From Marinobacter flavimaris (GTDB taxonomy: Bacteria > Pseudomonadota > Gammaproteobacteria > Pseudomonadales > Oleiphilaceae): a stretch of 64,000 nt of DNA. The DNA is taken from the NCBI RefSeq assembly GCF_002933295.1, contig NZ_PSSW01000003.1:124001-188000 (forward strand). Reading direction: 5' to 3'. A model generated the notes under the pieces. That model saw nothing but the letters and a program-made list of their open reading frames with translations. It did no database searches and was not told where the DNA came from. This document shows positions 10,073-19,571 of the stretch, in pieces; positions within the stretch are counted from its first letter, which is position 1; every line of letters begins with the position of its first letter. The position numbers were made by a program, and so were the translations under genes.

Positions 10073-11359
10073 ATGATGTCCGAATATGATCTGCCCCTGG
10101 TTGTCGCCTCCTTTCTGGTTGCTGTATTGGCAGCTTATGCGGCTCTGTTTTTTGGTGCCAGACTCGTTAATGCGGAGTCTGGCGAACGTCGGAAATGGCT
10201 ACTGGCCGGCGCCCTGCTGATGGGCACCGGAGTCTGGACGATGCATTTCGTCGGAATGCGGGCTATGCCGATGGGTGTTCCCATGTCGTTTGATGTGATG
10301 ATGACGTTGGTTTCCTGGCTCGCAGCCGTGCTCGCTTCCGTTGTGGCTCTGCACATCATCGGGCGCAAACAATTGGGAGTCCCTCTGTTCGTCAGTGCGA
10401 CCCTGTCCATGGCCAGCGGTATCGTAGTGATGCACTACCTGGGCATGTATGCCATGCGCATGTCAGCGCCGCCAACGTTTAACACCGTATTTTTGCTGAT
10501 TTCGATCGCGATTGCCGTTGTGGCTTCGGGAGCTGCGCTTGCCCTCTGCCGGAAACTGCAGGGCATGGACGGATCCGGCACCCTGGCGGTACAGTTCGTG
10601 GCCGCCCTGGTGATGGCCGCTGCAATCTGTGGGATGCATTACACGGGCATGATGGCGATGACCTTTCCGGAGGGCGCCGTGCCTGCAGCTGACAACGGCC
10701 TGCGGGGGAACTGGATGGGAATACCCCTGGCAGTCTTCTGCATTGCGATGCTGGCCGTGGCCCTGGTTGTGACCGTTCTGGATGTAAAACATCAGCGGGC
10801 ACTTGAGGCATTCAAGGCGGAAGAGGATAAACGGGTGGCAGAGCTTGCCTTTACCGATGCCGTTACCGGCCTGCCCAACCGGTCAGCGCTGGAACAACGC
10901 CTGCTGGATATCCTTGCCCGGGACAACGACCGCGGCAACCCGTTTGCCTTGATTTACCTCGACATCGCCAACTTCCGTGAACTGTCCACCGGAATGGGTG
11001 ATGAGTCGTTGAACGCGGTCGTCAGGGAAATCAGCGAGGCATTGCGTGATCAGATGTCGGATCAGGTGTTTCTCGCCCGATACTCGGCCAGCGCCTTCTT
11101 TGCCCTGGTGCCAGATCATGAAGATAGCCAGCATGCCTTCATGTACAAGCGGTTGCGGCAGATTGATCAGCGTATCGGCACGCCTTCAATGCCGGTTACC
11201 TGGCGCGCCGGCCAGGCGGCCTATCCGAAAACCGGCAATTCGACCCGCAAGTTGGTGCGGGCTGCCATGGTACCCAGAGACCTCAATGAGATCGGCGAAT
11301 TTGCGAACATGGCCGCCGACCCGGAGTTAGTGATGCCGGGTCATAACCGTCACAGCTGA
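10073..11359 (+). CDS. MHYT-domain membrane sensor with degenerate GGDEF domain
   Basis: 428 residues from ATG 10073 (a second ATG follows at 10076). Seven membrane segments carry three copies of the MHYT signature, MHFVGM at 57-62, MHYLGM at 120-125 and MHYTGM at 188-193, thought to bind copper or another gas-sensing metal. A GGDEF-family domain follows at about 255-410, with the expected FTDAVTGLPNR start, but the active-site GGDEF is replaced by SASAF at 338-342, so diguanylate cyclase activity is unlikely. No EAL domain is attached. It may act as a signal receptor or protein-interaction module; that is inferred. Confidence 0.85.
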   Translation: MMSEYDLPLVVASFLVAVLAAYAALFFGARLVNAESGERRKWLLAGALLMGTGVWTMHFVGMRAMPMGVPMSFDVMMTLVSWLAAVLASVVALHIIGRKQLGVPLFVSATLSMASGIVVMHYLGMYAMRMSAPPTFNTVFLLISIAIAVVASGAALALCRKLQGMDGSGTLAVQFVAALVMAAAICGMHYTGMMAMTFPEGAVPAADNGLRGNWMGIPLAVFCIAMLAVALVVTVLDVKHQRALEAFKAEEDKRVAELAFTDAVTGLPNRSALEQRLLDILARDNDRGNPFALIYLDIANFRELSTGMGDESLNAVVREISEALRDQMSDQVFLARYSASAFFALVPDHEDSQHAFMYKRLRQIDQRIGTPSMPVTWRAGQAAYPKTGNSTRKLVRAAMVPRDLNEIGEFANMAADPELVMPGHNRHS

Positions 11360-11444
11360 CAAACAGCCTCTGGGACGACTATCCTTGTGAACAGGCAGGT
11401 GGGCAAGATTGCCCCGGGAATCCGCCGTTTAGAAGGAGATGTCC

Positions 11445-14264
11445 GTGGCCCAGAGCCGTAAACGCAGTCATATGCCCAGGAATCTGTTGATCGGATTCCT
11501 GGTGCTTTTCATCCTCTATGCCCTGGCCGGTTTCCTGCTACTTCCCTGGTGGCTGGAGCGTCTGGTACCCGAGCAGCTGGACCAGCGTATGGGCTGGCAG
11601 GCAGAAATCACTGATATCCGAACCAACCCGTTCACCCTTCGAGTTGAGGCGCTGGGTCTGTCGGCCAACGATCCCCAGGGTGAGCAGGTGGTTGCCTTTG
11701 ACCGGCTCATGTTGGACATGAACTTTTTCCAGCTGGTTCGGGGTATTGCCGGGTTTGAAGCCATCCAGCTGGATGAGCCCTATGTTCGGGTGGATCTGCT
11801 GGAGGACTACAGCGTCAATTTTGCGAGAGACTGGCAGGCGGCCAACCCGGGACCTGCAGAACCAGCGCCTGAAGCGTCGCAATCGGATGACGCGGCGGCG
11901 CCACCCCGGCTGTACTTCGGGAAAATTGAACTCAACGGCGGCGAAATGTTGTTCCGGGATTTTACCCAGGCGGACATGGCCGAGTTCCGGATTACCCCGA
12001 TGGATCTTACCCTGAGTGATCTGGCCACCTGGCGTCGCGAGGGGCAGGACAGCGATTACTCCCTGCTGGCGGCGCTGGGCAGTCAGACCATCGAGTGGCA
12101 GGGTGATCTGAGCGTCGCCCCGTTCTACTCGAACGGCACGCTCAAGGTGTCATCGGTGGGCTATGAAACCCTGGCTCATTTCCTGGCTCCTTTCTTTCCC
12201 TATGATCTGCGTGGTGGCAGCGTCACCCTGAGCTCCGACTATGAAATCCAGGCCGGCGACGGCTTTTTCCTGGAGACGGCCAACGGTCAGCTGCAACTCG
12301 AGAATCTGGCCGTCGCTCTGGATGAACAGAGTGAGCAGGCGAGATTGACCAACGCTGAGCTTTCTGTGGATGCTGTCGGGTTCGACTTGAATGGCCGCGA
12401 AATCCGTATCGGCCAGGTCTCTCTGGACAAGCTCGATGTGGCCGTGGCCAGGAGCGCAAACGGAGAGATTGACTGGTTGGCGCCGCTGGCCACCAACAAC
12501 GGTGAGACGGAGGGCGGCGGCGAAGCGTCTACCGGCGGCCAGCCATTCCGCTGGTCAGTGGCGGGCGTCGCGCTCTCCGACGGGCGTATTCTCTGGCAGG
12601 ACAGTCAACCGGCGACAGCGACTGAAATTGCCGTAGAGCAGCTTTCCGCATCCATCGGGCAACTGAGCCATCAACTTGAAGAACCGGTGTCTTACGAGAT
12701 AACCGGAAGCCTGGCCAGTGGCGGCCAACTGTCACTGAACGGCCAGCTGACACCTGCACCGTTTACCCTGGAAGCCGCCATCTCCGGAAACGGCATCGCT
12801 CTGGCCGCCTTTGAGCCCTACGTTCAGGAAGGCGCCAACCTCGCCATTACCAGCGGCACGCTGGGCGTTGACGGCAACCTTGATCTGGATGGGCAGCAGG
12901 AGCCGCTCACAGGCACCTTCAGCGGCACCGCGGAAGTGGCCGGTCTGGATCTGAAGCTGCCCGACAGTTCTGGTTCGCTGGTTTCCTGGCAAACCCTGCG
13001 CCTGGCACCTATTGAATACAACGTGTATCCGGCACGCCTGGAAATAGGAACGGTGACCCTGGCCCAGCCGGTCATCAACGTTGTCCGCAATACCGACAAT
13101 ATCCACAACGTCGAGCGGATCGCCAAAGCGCCAGCGGCCGGTGGTCAGCAGGAGGCGACCGCAGATGCTCAGCAGGGGGAGGATTCCGAGCCGGGGTTCA
13201 TTTTCCGTATTGGCCAGCTGATGCTGGAAAATGGCGAGCTGGCGTATACCGACCGCACGTTGGAACCGGCGTTTACCACCTCGTTTGATGAGCTGAACGG
13301 CAGCGTAACAGGCCTCAGCAACATTTCCCCCCAACAGGGCAAGGTCTCTATCCGGGGTCGGGTAGGCGGCGTGGCCGATATGGACTTTGAAGGCACCATT
13401 GGCACACTCGGAACCGAGGACGTCAGCGACCTCCAGCTGATGATGCAGGATGTTTCGCTGCCGGCGCTTTCGCCTTATTTCGGTCGATACCTGGGTTATG
13501 GCGTGGACAGTGGCAAGCTGAACCTGAATCTGGATTACGAGATTGCCGGTTCACGGATTGATGCATCCAATCTGGTGGTGATGGATCGGCTTGAGCTGGG
13601 GTCCGCCATAGCCAGCGACCAGGCCGTCAATGCGCCGGTCAAGCTTGGTCTGGCCCTGCTGCGTGACAGCAAAGGGGTTATCGAAGTGGACCTGCCCATC
13701 AGTGGGGACCTGTCCGACCCGGAGTTCAGCGTCGGACAGGTAGTGATGCGGGCGTTTGTGAACCTGTTGGCGAAGGCGGCGGCGTCGCCGTTCAGTATGC
13801 TCGGCTCGATTGCCGAACTGGCCGGCCTGAGTGGCGAAGAGCTGGGCAAGGTGAGTTTCATTCCCGGCAGTGTCCAGTTGGCTGAAGGCGAGGCGGAAAA
13901 GCTGGCCGCTCTGGCAGACGCGCTGCTGGACCGGCCGGACCTGTTGCTGAACATACGTGGCAACGTTGAGTCCCAGGCAGATGGCCTTGCCCTGTTGCGT
14001 GATGAACTGACTGCAAGTGGTGAGCAGGACCTGTCGGAGGAGGCATGGCAGGAGGCCCGGGAAGCCTACCTGGCCGGTGAGCGGTCACTTGCGCCGGAGG
14101 CATTGAGAAATCTGGCATCCTCGCGAGGCCAAAGCTTGCGTAACATCATGCAGCAAACCCACGGAGTCCCTGCCGATCAATTGTTCCTTCTGAGTCCGGC
14201 CCGCAATGCGGAAGTGGGCGATGAGGGCAACGTTATCGTGGCGTTCAACCTGGACGTGCGATGA
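11445..14264 (+). CDS. Large DUF748/AsmA-like envelope protein
   Basis: About 939 residues. An N-terminal membrane anchor (LIGFLVLFILYALAGFLLL) is followed by a long periplasmic region of DUF748/AsmA-like beta repeats, and a C-terminal part near 800-935 that resembles an OmpA-like or repeated lipid-transport module. AsmA-like proteins bridge the envelope and are linked to phospholipid transport or outer membrane assembly. GTG 11445 is preferred because AGAAGGAG lies 7 nt before it; an ATG at 11439 directly abuts that site. Nothing recognised is co-transcribed with it. Confidence 0.75.
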   Translation: MAQSRKRSHMPRNLLIGFLVLFILYALAGFLLLPWWLERLVPEQLDQRMGWQAEITDIRTNPFTLRVEALGLSANDPQGEQVVAFDRLMLDMNFFQLVRGIAGFEAIQLDEPYVRVDLLEDYSVNFARDWQAANPGPAEPAPEASQSDDAAAPPRLYFGKIELNGGEMLFRDFTQADMAEFRITPMDLTLSDLATWRREGQDSDYSLLAALGSQTIEWQGDLSVAPFYSNGTLKVSSVGYETLAHFLAPFFPYDLRGGSVTLSSDYEIQAGDGFFLETANGQLQLENLAVALDEQSEQARLTNAELSVDAVGFDLNGREIRIGQVSLDKLDVAVARSANGEIDWLAPLATNNGETEGGGEASTGGQPFRWSVAGVALSDGRILWQDSQPATATEIAVEQLSASIGQLSHQLEEPVSYEITGSLASGGQLSLNGQLTPAPFTLEAAISGNGIALAAFEPYVQEGANLAITSGTLGVDGNLDLDGQQEPLTGTFSGTAEVAGLDLKLPDSSGSLVSWQTLRLAPIEYNVYPARLEIGTVTLAQPVINVVRNTDNIHNVERIAKAPAAGGQQEATADAQQGEDSEPGFIFRIGQLMLENGELAYTDRTLEPAFTTSFDELNGSVTGLSNISPQQGKVSIRGRVGGVADMDFEGTIGTLGTEDVSDLQLMMQDVSLPALSPYFGRYLGYGVDSGKLNLNLDYEIAGSRIDASNLVVMDRLELGSAIASDQAVNAPVKLGLALLRDSKGVIEVDLPISGDLSDPEFSVGQVVMRAFVNLLAKAAASPFSMLGSIAELAGLSGEELGKVSFIPGSVQLAEGEAEKLAALADALLDRPDLLLNIRGNVESQADGLALLRDELTASGEQDLSEEAWQEAREAYLAGERSLAPEALRNLASSRGQSLRNIMQQTHGVPADQLFLLSPARNAEVGDEGNVIVAFNLDVR

Positions 14265-14266
14265 AG

Positions 14267-15091
14267 TCAGGGTGCCTCGAAGCTGGTCAGAAAGCCCGCT
14301 GGCAACCGCAGGCCCCAGTTTTCAACGAGTTGCCGGTAGCGGCCGTCGTCCACCAGTGGCGCCAGTAGTCGAAGCATTTCGTCCGCACTCGGGGCGCCGC
14401 CCTTTCGGGCAATGATGCTGAGCTGGTAGCGTTGATCCGGCTCGTTCGAGATCAGCAATTTGTCCCGGTCTTGCGGGTGCTGGGCAAAATGTTTCTGCAG
14501 GTAAGAACGGCTGATGATGGCAACCTCGGCAACAGAAGGCCGGTCGGCCTTGATCAGATTCATGTTGCGCGTGTGGCTGTCGGAAAACTCGATATTGAAT
14601 TTTTCTTCCAGCACGGAGTTGTCAGTTTCGTACCCGGTAAAACCATAGTAATAGCCGGAAATGGCCACAATAGATCGGTTGCGCAGGTCGTTAAAGAATG
14701 AGGAGTCTCTGCCGGGTTTCTTGAGAGCGACATAAAGTTCCTCGTCGGCCAGGATCGGGCGGGTAATGTCCACATCCTTCTCTGTCCAACCCCAGTCAGG
14801 GCTTTGAAAGAAGATGACGTCGTAGAGACCGGCATCGAAATCCAGGTGGCGGCGTTTGGGGGAGGTGTGGATGATATGGAATGAGACATCCGGGTGTATC
14901 TGCTCAAGCACCTCCAGCAGTCCCCCGAGGAAGCCCTCGACTTTGCCATCGGAATTGACACTGGCGATCGGGGGAAAATGGTAAACGCCCACAGTGATTT
15001 CGGTTTCGTTTGCCCGAACCGGCGCCGTTGCCAGCATAATAGCCGCAACAAGAATGGCCATTAATCTTCGAATATGGGCTTCAGCGGACAC
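14267..15091 (-). CDS. Periplasmic substrate-binding protein, family 3 type
   Basis: 274 residues from GTG 15091, preceded by GGGGA. A signal peptide (HIRRLMAILVAAIMLATAPVRA, cut after the ARA-like site) leads into a bilobal solute-binding domain beginning EITVGVYHFPPIASVNSDGK. No permease or ATPase lies beside it, so it may be an orphan binding or sensory protein rather than part of a transporter. Start could also be ATG 15061. It ends 2 nt from the end of the convergent DUF748 gene, and its upstream region is shared with the divergent yfbR-like gene. Confidence 0.7.
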   Translation of the reverse strand: MSAEAHIRRLMAILVAAIMLATAPVRANETEITVGVYHFPPIASVNSDGKVEGFLGGLLEVLEQIHPDVSFHIIHTSPKRRHLDFDAGLYDVIFFQSPDWGWTEKDVDITRPILADEELYVALKKPGRDSSFFNDLRNRSIVAISGYYYGFTGYETDNSVLEEKFNIEFSDSHTRNMNLIKADRPSVAEVAIISRSYLQKHFAQHPQDRDKLLISNEPDQRYQLSIIARKGGAPSADEMLRLLAPLVDDGRYRQLVENWGLRLPAGFLTSFEAP

Positions 15092-15197
15092 GATATCCCC
15101 GGTTATGTAACAATTGAATACGCATTCAGAATAGCACGGGGATTTTGTGCACCTGAAGCAAAAGATTATGAACTTATGCAAAACAGGTCTGTAAGTG

Positions 15198-15791
15198 ATG
15201 GGTAACGTTGCCAGCCATTTTTTCGCCTATGTTTCCCGCCTGCGCTGGATCAAGCGCTGGGGGCTGATGCGAAATGCCATTGAGGAAAATGTGGCCACCC
15301 ATTCCTGGGAGGTGGCGACCCTCGCCCACGCCCTTGCCATCATCCGCAACCGGCATTTTGGCGGCCAGGTGAACGCCGACCGCATTGCAGCGGCAGCGCT
15401 TTACCATGATGCGACGGAAGTAATTACCGGGGATATGCCAACACCGGTGAAATACCATTCGAAGGTGATGCGTGAGGCGTTCGGGGACATCGAGCACAAG
15501 GCCGAGGCCGAGCTGCTGGCGCTGTTACCGGAGGATTTGCGGGAGGCTTTTTCGCCCTACGTTCGGGAGTCTCAGCTACCGGCCGAAGACCGGGAATTGA
15601 TCAAGGCCGCCGACAGGCTCTCGGCGTGGCTCAAGTGCCAGGCGGAGATCCGGGCCGGCAACAAGGAATTCGAGCCGGCCGCCCGGCAGATCCGCCAGCG
15701 GTTGGACGCAGACGGGCTGTCAGAGGTTGCCTATTTCCTGAAGGTGTTTGCCCCCAGTTACGAGCAACCCCTGGACAACCTGCTGGGGTGA
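15198..15791 (+). CDS. yfbR: 5'-deoxynucleotidase of the YfbR type (HD domain)
   Basis: 197 residues, the length of E. coli YfbR. Metal ligands are seen in ENVATHSWEVATLAHALA and in the YHDATEVITGD HD motif, followed by KAADRLSAWLKCQAE. The enzyme removes phosphate from deoxyribonucleoside 5'-monophosphates and tunes the nucleotide pool. The ATG at 15198 is used; a GTG lies one codon earlier. It is divergent from the binding-protein gene and convergent with the SPFH gene. Confidence 0.88.
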   Translation: MGNVASHFFAYVSRLRWIKRWGLMRNAIEENVATHSWEVATLAHALAIIRNRHFGGQVNADRIAAAALYHDATEVITGDMPTPVKYHSKVMREAFGDIEHKAEAELLALLPEDLREAFSPYVRESQLPAEDRELIKAADRLSAWLKCQAEIRAGNKEFEPAARQIRQRLDADGLSEVAYFLKVFAPSYEQPLDNLLG

Positions 15792-15804
15792 AAGCTTTCA
15801 GGGC

Positions 15805-16839
15805 TTAACTGTTACCGGCCGAGCCAACCAGTCCGCCACGCAAGCCATCGCGCTGCAAGTGCTGGCGAACGGTGTCTTCGGGGCTGCCGGCCAGTTCCCG
15901 GAACATGCCCATGGAACCCAGCAGCGCTGAGGATTCATAGGGCACGAACACCCGCTCTCCCTCTTTCGCCATATTTGGCAGAACCTTGATATAGCTCTGG
16001 CCCAGCAGGTAGCCAATGACGGTCTGTTTGTTTTCCTCGGAGTCACCCATGGCACTGAGTACCAGACGGATGGACTCCTGCTCGCCCTGGGCGCGGAGAA
16101 TGGCTGATTCCTTGTCGCCCTGGGCGTTGAGAATGGCAGACTCCCGCTGGCCCTGGGCCATGGCGATGGCCGCCGACTTTTCACCCTCGGCCTCGGTAAC
16201 CGTGGCCCGGCGTTTCCGCTCCGCAGCCATCTGCAATCGCATGGCTTCTTCCACTTCTTCCGGCATGCTGATGTCCTGAACCTCCACCCGGGTGAGTTTT
16301 ACACCCCACTTGGAAGCGGCCTCTTCCATCTCGGCCTGGATCGCGTTATTCACCTCGCTGCGGGATTCAAACAGCTTGTCCAGTTCCATCTTGCCGACCA
16401 CCGAGCGCAGGGTGGTCTTGGCCAGCACTTCCACCGCCTGGCTCATGTTGGCCACTTCGTACACGGCCCGGCGCGGGTCGATGATCTGGTAGTAGAGGGC
16501 GCCGTTGATCTTCACCGTCACGTTGTCGGTGGTCACGACCGGCTGGCCCGGGAAGTCCATAACCGTTTCCCGGCGGTCAATCCGGACCTCATCGCTCATC
16601 ACCGGATGATAATCCTCGCCCATGCGCACGTAGCGGATCATGGTGATCGGCCGTGGCCGCTCGATGAAGGGAATGATGATGTTCACACCGCTTTCGAGGA
16701 TCCGGTTGAACGAACCGAGGCGCTCAATGACCATAACCTCGGATTGGCGCACGATGACCAGACCCTTGGCGATGATGAAGATGCCAATAGCGACCAGAAT
16801 CAGGCTGATGATCAGCCCGGGTGAAAGATACTGTTCCAT
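15805..16839 (-). CDS. SPFH/stomatin-like membrane protein (QmcA-like)
   Basis: 344 residues: an N-terminal membrane segment (about 8-28), an SPFH/Band 7 domain at about 25-190, then a charged coiled coil (EAMRLQMAAERKRRATVTEAEGEK region). The coiled coil contains a tandem AQGQRESAILN / AQGDKESAILR / AQGEQESIRLV repeat around 225-260. Stomatin-like proteins assemble into membrane rings and are usually paired with NfeD, as here: the nfeD-like gene ends 2 nt upstream of this start. A role in membrane quality control or microdomains is likely by family. Confidence 0.88.
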   Translation of the reverse strand: MEQYLSPGLIISLILVAIGIFIIAKGLVIVRQSEVMVIERLGSFNRILESGVNIIIPFIERPRPITMIRYVRMGEDYHPVMSDEVRIDRRETVMDFPGQPVVTTDNVTVKINGALYYQIIDPRRAVYEVANMSQAVEVLAKTTLRSVVGKMELDKLFESRSEVNNAIQAEMEEAASKWGVKLTRVEVQDISMPEEVEEAMRLQMAAERKRRATVTEAEGEKSAAIAMAQGQRESAILNAQGDKESAILRAQGEQESIRLVLSAMGDSEENKQTVIGYLLGQSYIKVLPNMAKEGERVFVPYESSALLGSMGMFRELAGSPEDTVRQHLQRDGLRGGLVGSAGNS

Positions 16840-16841
16840 GC

Positions 16842-17300
16842 TTACTGTTCCTTGTGTGTGATCGTCTCAACAACGGCGGTCGTGCCGTCAAACTGTTTGA
16901 AAATGACGTCGGTTCCTTCCGGAAGGTCGGTTTCTCCGGTGTCAGTCACTCGCAGGCGATAGAAATCGCCATTGACCTTGATGCCTGTGGCTCCATCGAA
17001 ATCCCGCTTCAGGGTCTGATAACGCCGGCCTTGCTCCACGCCGGTACCGGTTGTGCCATATGCCACACCTTTGGGTGAGAAGCGCGGACGGATCCAGCGA
17101 ATGGCGACAGGTACCAGAATTCCCGAGAACAGCCCCATACCGGCCAGCTGCCATTCGAATGGTGCTCCCAGAAAGGCCAGCAAGGCGGTCAGCGCGGCCG
17201 CAATGCCCAGGGCCAGAAGTAACAGGACACCTGAGGCCAGTTCAGCCAGGCCCAGCACCAGCGCCAGGATCAGCCAGAAATGCGTAAGACTCCATTCCAT
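16842..17300 (-). CDS. NfeD-like membrane protein
   Basis: 152 residues from ATG 17300: four membrane segments in the first 95 residues, then a small OB-fold domain (VNGDFYRLRVTDTGETDLPEGTDV region) typical of short NfeD proteins. NfeD partners SPFH proteins, and its gene is 2 nt upstream of the QmcA-like gene, so a two-gene operon is clear. A longer open frame upstream is not supported because it lacks a ribosome site and would overlap the divergent SDR gene. Confidence 0.82.
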   Translation of the reverse strand: MEWSLTHFWLILALVLGLAELASGVLLLLALGIAAALTALLAFLGAPFEWQLAGMGLFSGILVPVAIRWIRPRFSPKGVAYGTTGTGVEQGRRYQTLKRDFDGATGIKVNGDFYRLRVTDTGETDLPEGTDVIFKQFDGTTAVVETITHKEQ

Positions 17301-17505
17301 ACAGAAAATCCACAGATTCGGGGGAGGTAGAGGGCCGGTGTCGTGCACCGGCCAACGGCAAGGGATTGTACCGGAAACCGGGTGCCGCGTCAGAGGGTGG
17401 CCGGAATGCCATGTGGCCTGGTTCACTAAAGCCATATCCCGCAAGCAGGCAATTGTTAGAGTATCTGCTTTAATTGATGTGCCTACAATTAAGAGGTCTG
17501 TGACC

Positions 17506-18321
17506 ATGAAGAATCTGAAGAACAAAGTTGCCGTTGTTACCGGTGCCGGTTCGGGTATCGGCCGCGCGCTCGCCAAATCGCTGGCGGACCGGGGCTGCCG
17601 ACTGGCGCTGTCCGACGTCAATGAGTCAGGCCTGGCCGAAACCGCTGCAGCGCTAAGCGGCGCTGATGTAAAAACCTACCGGCTGGACGTGTCTGATCGC
17701 GATGCCATCTTTGCCCATGCGGAGGAGGTTGTGAAAGATTTCGGTCAGGTCAATCTGGTCATCAACAACGCGGGCGTTGCCCTGTCTGCCACGGTCCGTG
17801 AGATGACCGACGAAGACTTCAAATGGGTCATGGACATTGATTTCTGGGGGGTTGCTCACGGTACCCGGGCCTTCCTGCCCCATCTGATTGCCTCGGGCGA
17901 TGGCCATGTGGTGAACGTTTCCAGTGTATTTGGCCTGATTGGAGTGCCCAAGCAGAGCGCCTACAACGCCGCCAAGTTTGCGGTGCGAGGATTCACCGAA
18001 GCCCTGCGCCAGGAAATGAAGCTGGAGAACCAGCCGGTGGCGGTGAGTTGTGTGCATCCTGGTGGTATCCGCACCAACATTGTCAATGCAGCGCGCATGG
18101 GCAAGTCCGAGAACGCCGTCGCCCAGCGTAAAGGCTTCGATAAACTCGCCATGACCACGCCCGAGAAAGCCGCAGAAATCATTGTAAAAGGCATCCTCAA
18201 GAATGAGTCCCGCATATTGGTGGGCCCGGACGCCTGGGGTATTGATGCGATCAACCGCCTGCTGGGTTCTGCTTACCAGCCGCTGGTGGAGCGTTTCTCC
18301 CGCAAGAACCTCTATATCTGA
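17506..18321 (+). CDS. Short-chain dehydrogenase/reductase
   Basis: 271 residues with the classical SDR motifs: cofactor site TGAGSGIG near residue 13, NNAG near 90, catalytic Ser in NVSSVFG, and YNAAK in the middle. Such enzymes reduce or oxidise a carbonyl or alcohol with NAD(P)H. Substrate unknown; family members of this type are often annotated as acetoin or fatty-acid-related dehydrogenases. ATG 17506 follows AAGAGG. The gene is divergent from the nfeD-SPFH pair. Confidence 0.85.
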   Translation: MKNLKNKVAVVTGAGSGIGRALAKSLADRGCRLALSDVNESGLAETAAALSGADVKTYRLDVSDRDAIFAHAEEVVKDFGQVNLVINNAGVALSATVREMTDEDFKWVMDIDFWGVAHGTRAFLPHLIASGDGHVVNVSSVFGLIGVPKQSAYNAAKFAVRGFTEALRQEMKLENQPVAVSCVHPGGIRTNIVNAARMGKSENAVAQRKGFDKLAMTTPEKAAEIIVKGILKNESRILVGPDAWGIDAINRLLGSAYQPLVERFSRKNLYI

Positions 18322-18422
18322 AGACTCGATGCGTGCGGCGGGCCTGAAGCTTGGGCTCGCTGTACGTTTTACAAACAGTTTTTCGGGGCTATACTCGGAA
18401 GCTGATCCAAGGAAGAGTCAGC

Positions 18423-19523
18423 ATGAATACGCCTCACCATTCTGACCTGGGGGCCACTCTGGAACAGAGCCGCTCGGGTCTGCGCGACAGCCATCGCCGC
18501 TCACTGATGCGGCTGCTTTTTCTGATCACCGGCTCGGCTCTGGTGATTTTTGCTTGCCTGCAGTTTCTCAATGGCTACCCATGGGTGGCGGTTGCTGAGC
18601 TGTTTGCCAGCACTTTGCTTTTTTTCGGCGTCTGGCGCCTGAAATCCACTCCTCATCTGCAGCAGTGGGTCTATGCCTATCTGGTGCCTTTGTTCGCGTT
18701 CTTCCTGGTGATCATGCTGTTACCGGAAGCCTCGGTGTCCGCTTTCGTCTGGGTGCTGATGATGCCGGTTCTCGCCTACCTGTTGCTTGGCAAGAAAGAA
18801 GGCATGATTCTCAGCGCACCCTTTATGCTCGTCGGGGGCGTTATCTATTACATTCACCTTGGCCAGGTCGGCAGCCCCCACGCGATGATCGATCTGCTCA
18901 ACATGGTGTTGTGCGGTGCACTGATGCTGGCCTTCATTCACCTGTATGAGGTGCGCCGCGAAGAGTCCGAGCAGCGCCTGGTGGACATGGCCCAGACCGA
19001 TGCGCTCACTGGTCTGGCCAATCGCAGCAACTTCCAGGGTACGTTGAATCGCACCATTGCCGAGTGCGATCGCAGTGGAGCCGGTTTTGCGCTGGTGGTG
19101 ATGGATATTGACCACTTCAAGGTCGTTAACGACACTCTGGGCCATGAGGCCGGAGACTTTGTTCTGAAAAACATCAGCCGATGCATGACCGAACGGCTGA
19201 GGAGCACCGATTTTGTCGGCCGCCTGGGTGGCGAGGAGTTCGGCCTGATTCTGAGAGATGTGAAGCCGGCGGATGCCTTTGTCCTGATGGACGAGCTGCG
19301 CCAGCGGATATCTGACCTTGAACTGCCCTACGGGGAAGCCCGCATCCGGGTGACTGCCTCCTTCGGGATAGCCCAGTGGCCAGACCATGGTCGCGAGGCC
19401 GAAAGCCTGTTCCGGGTTGCCGATCGGTGGCTCTACAGTGGCAAGCGAGCGGGGCGAAATCGGGTTGTAGGGGCTGGCCATAACCCCCGTCAGCTTGAGA
19501 TTCTGACTGTCGAAGCCGGCTGA
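18423..19523 (+). CDS. Membrane diguanylate cyclase (GGDEF)
   Basis: 366 residues. Five or six membrane segments occupy residues 30-175, then a GGDEF domain at about 185-355 with an intact GGEEF active-site motif at 269-273 and an RSTD (RxxD) product-inhibition site at 260-263, five residues before it. It should make c-di-GMP and be feedback-inhibited. The membrane part resembles MASE-type sensor regions but the ligand is unknown. ATG 18423 is used; a longer start at 18351 lacks support. Confidence 0.88.
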   Translation: MNTPHHSDLGATLEQSRSGLRDSHRRSLMRLLFLITGSALVIFACLQFLNGYPWVAVAELFASTLLFFGVWRLKSTPHLQQWVYAYLVPLFAFFLVIMLLPEASVSAFVWVLMMPVLAYLLLGKKEGMILSAPFMLVGGVIYYIHLGQVGSPHAMIDLLNMVLCGALMLAFIHLYEVRREESEQRLVDMAQTDALTGLANRSNFQGTLNRTIAECDRSGAGFALVVMDIDHFKVVNDTLGHEAGDFVLKNISRCMTERLRSTDFVGRLGGEEFGLILRDVKPADAFVLMDELRQRISDLELPYGEARIRVTASFGIAQWPDHGREAESLFRVADRWLYSGKRAGRNRVVGAGHNPRQLEILTVEAG

Positions 19524-19571
19524 TTCCGGTATTCTTGAGACAATCATTCTCCTGCAAGATTGAAGTAACCC

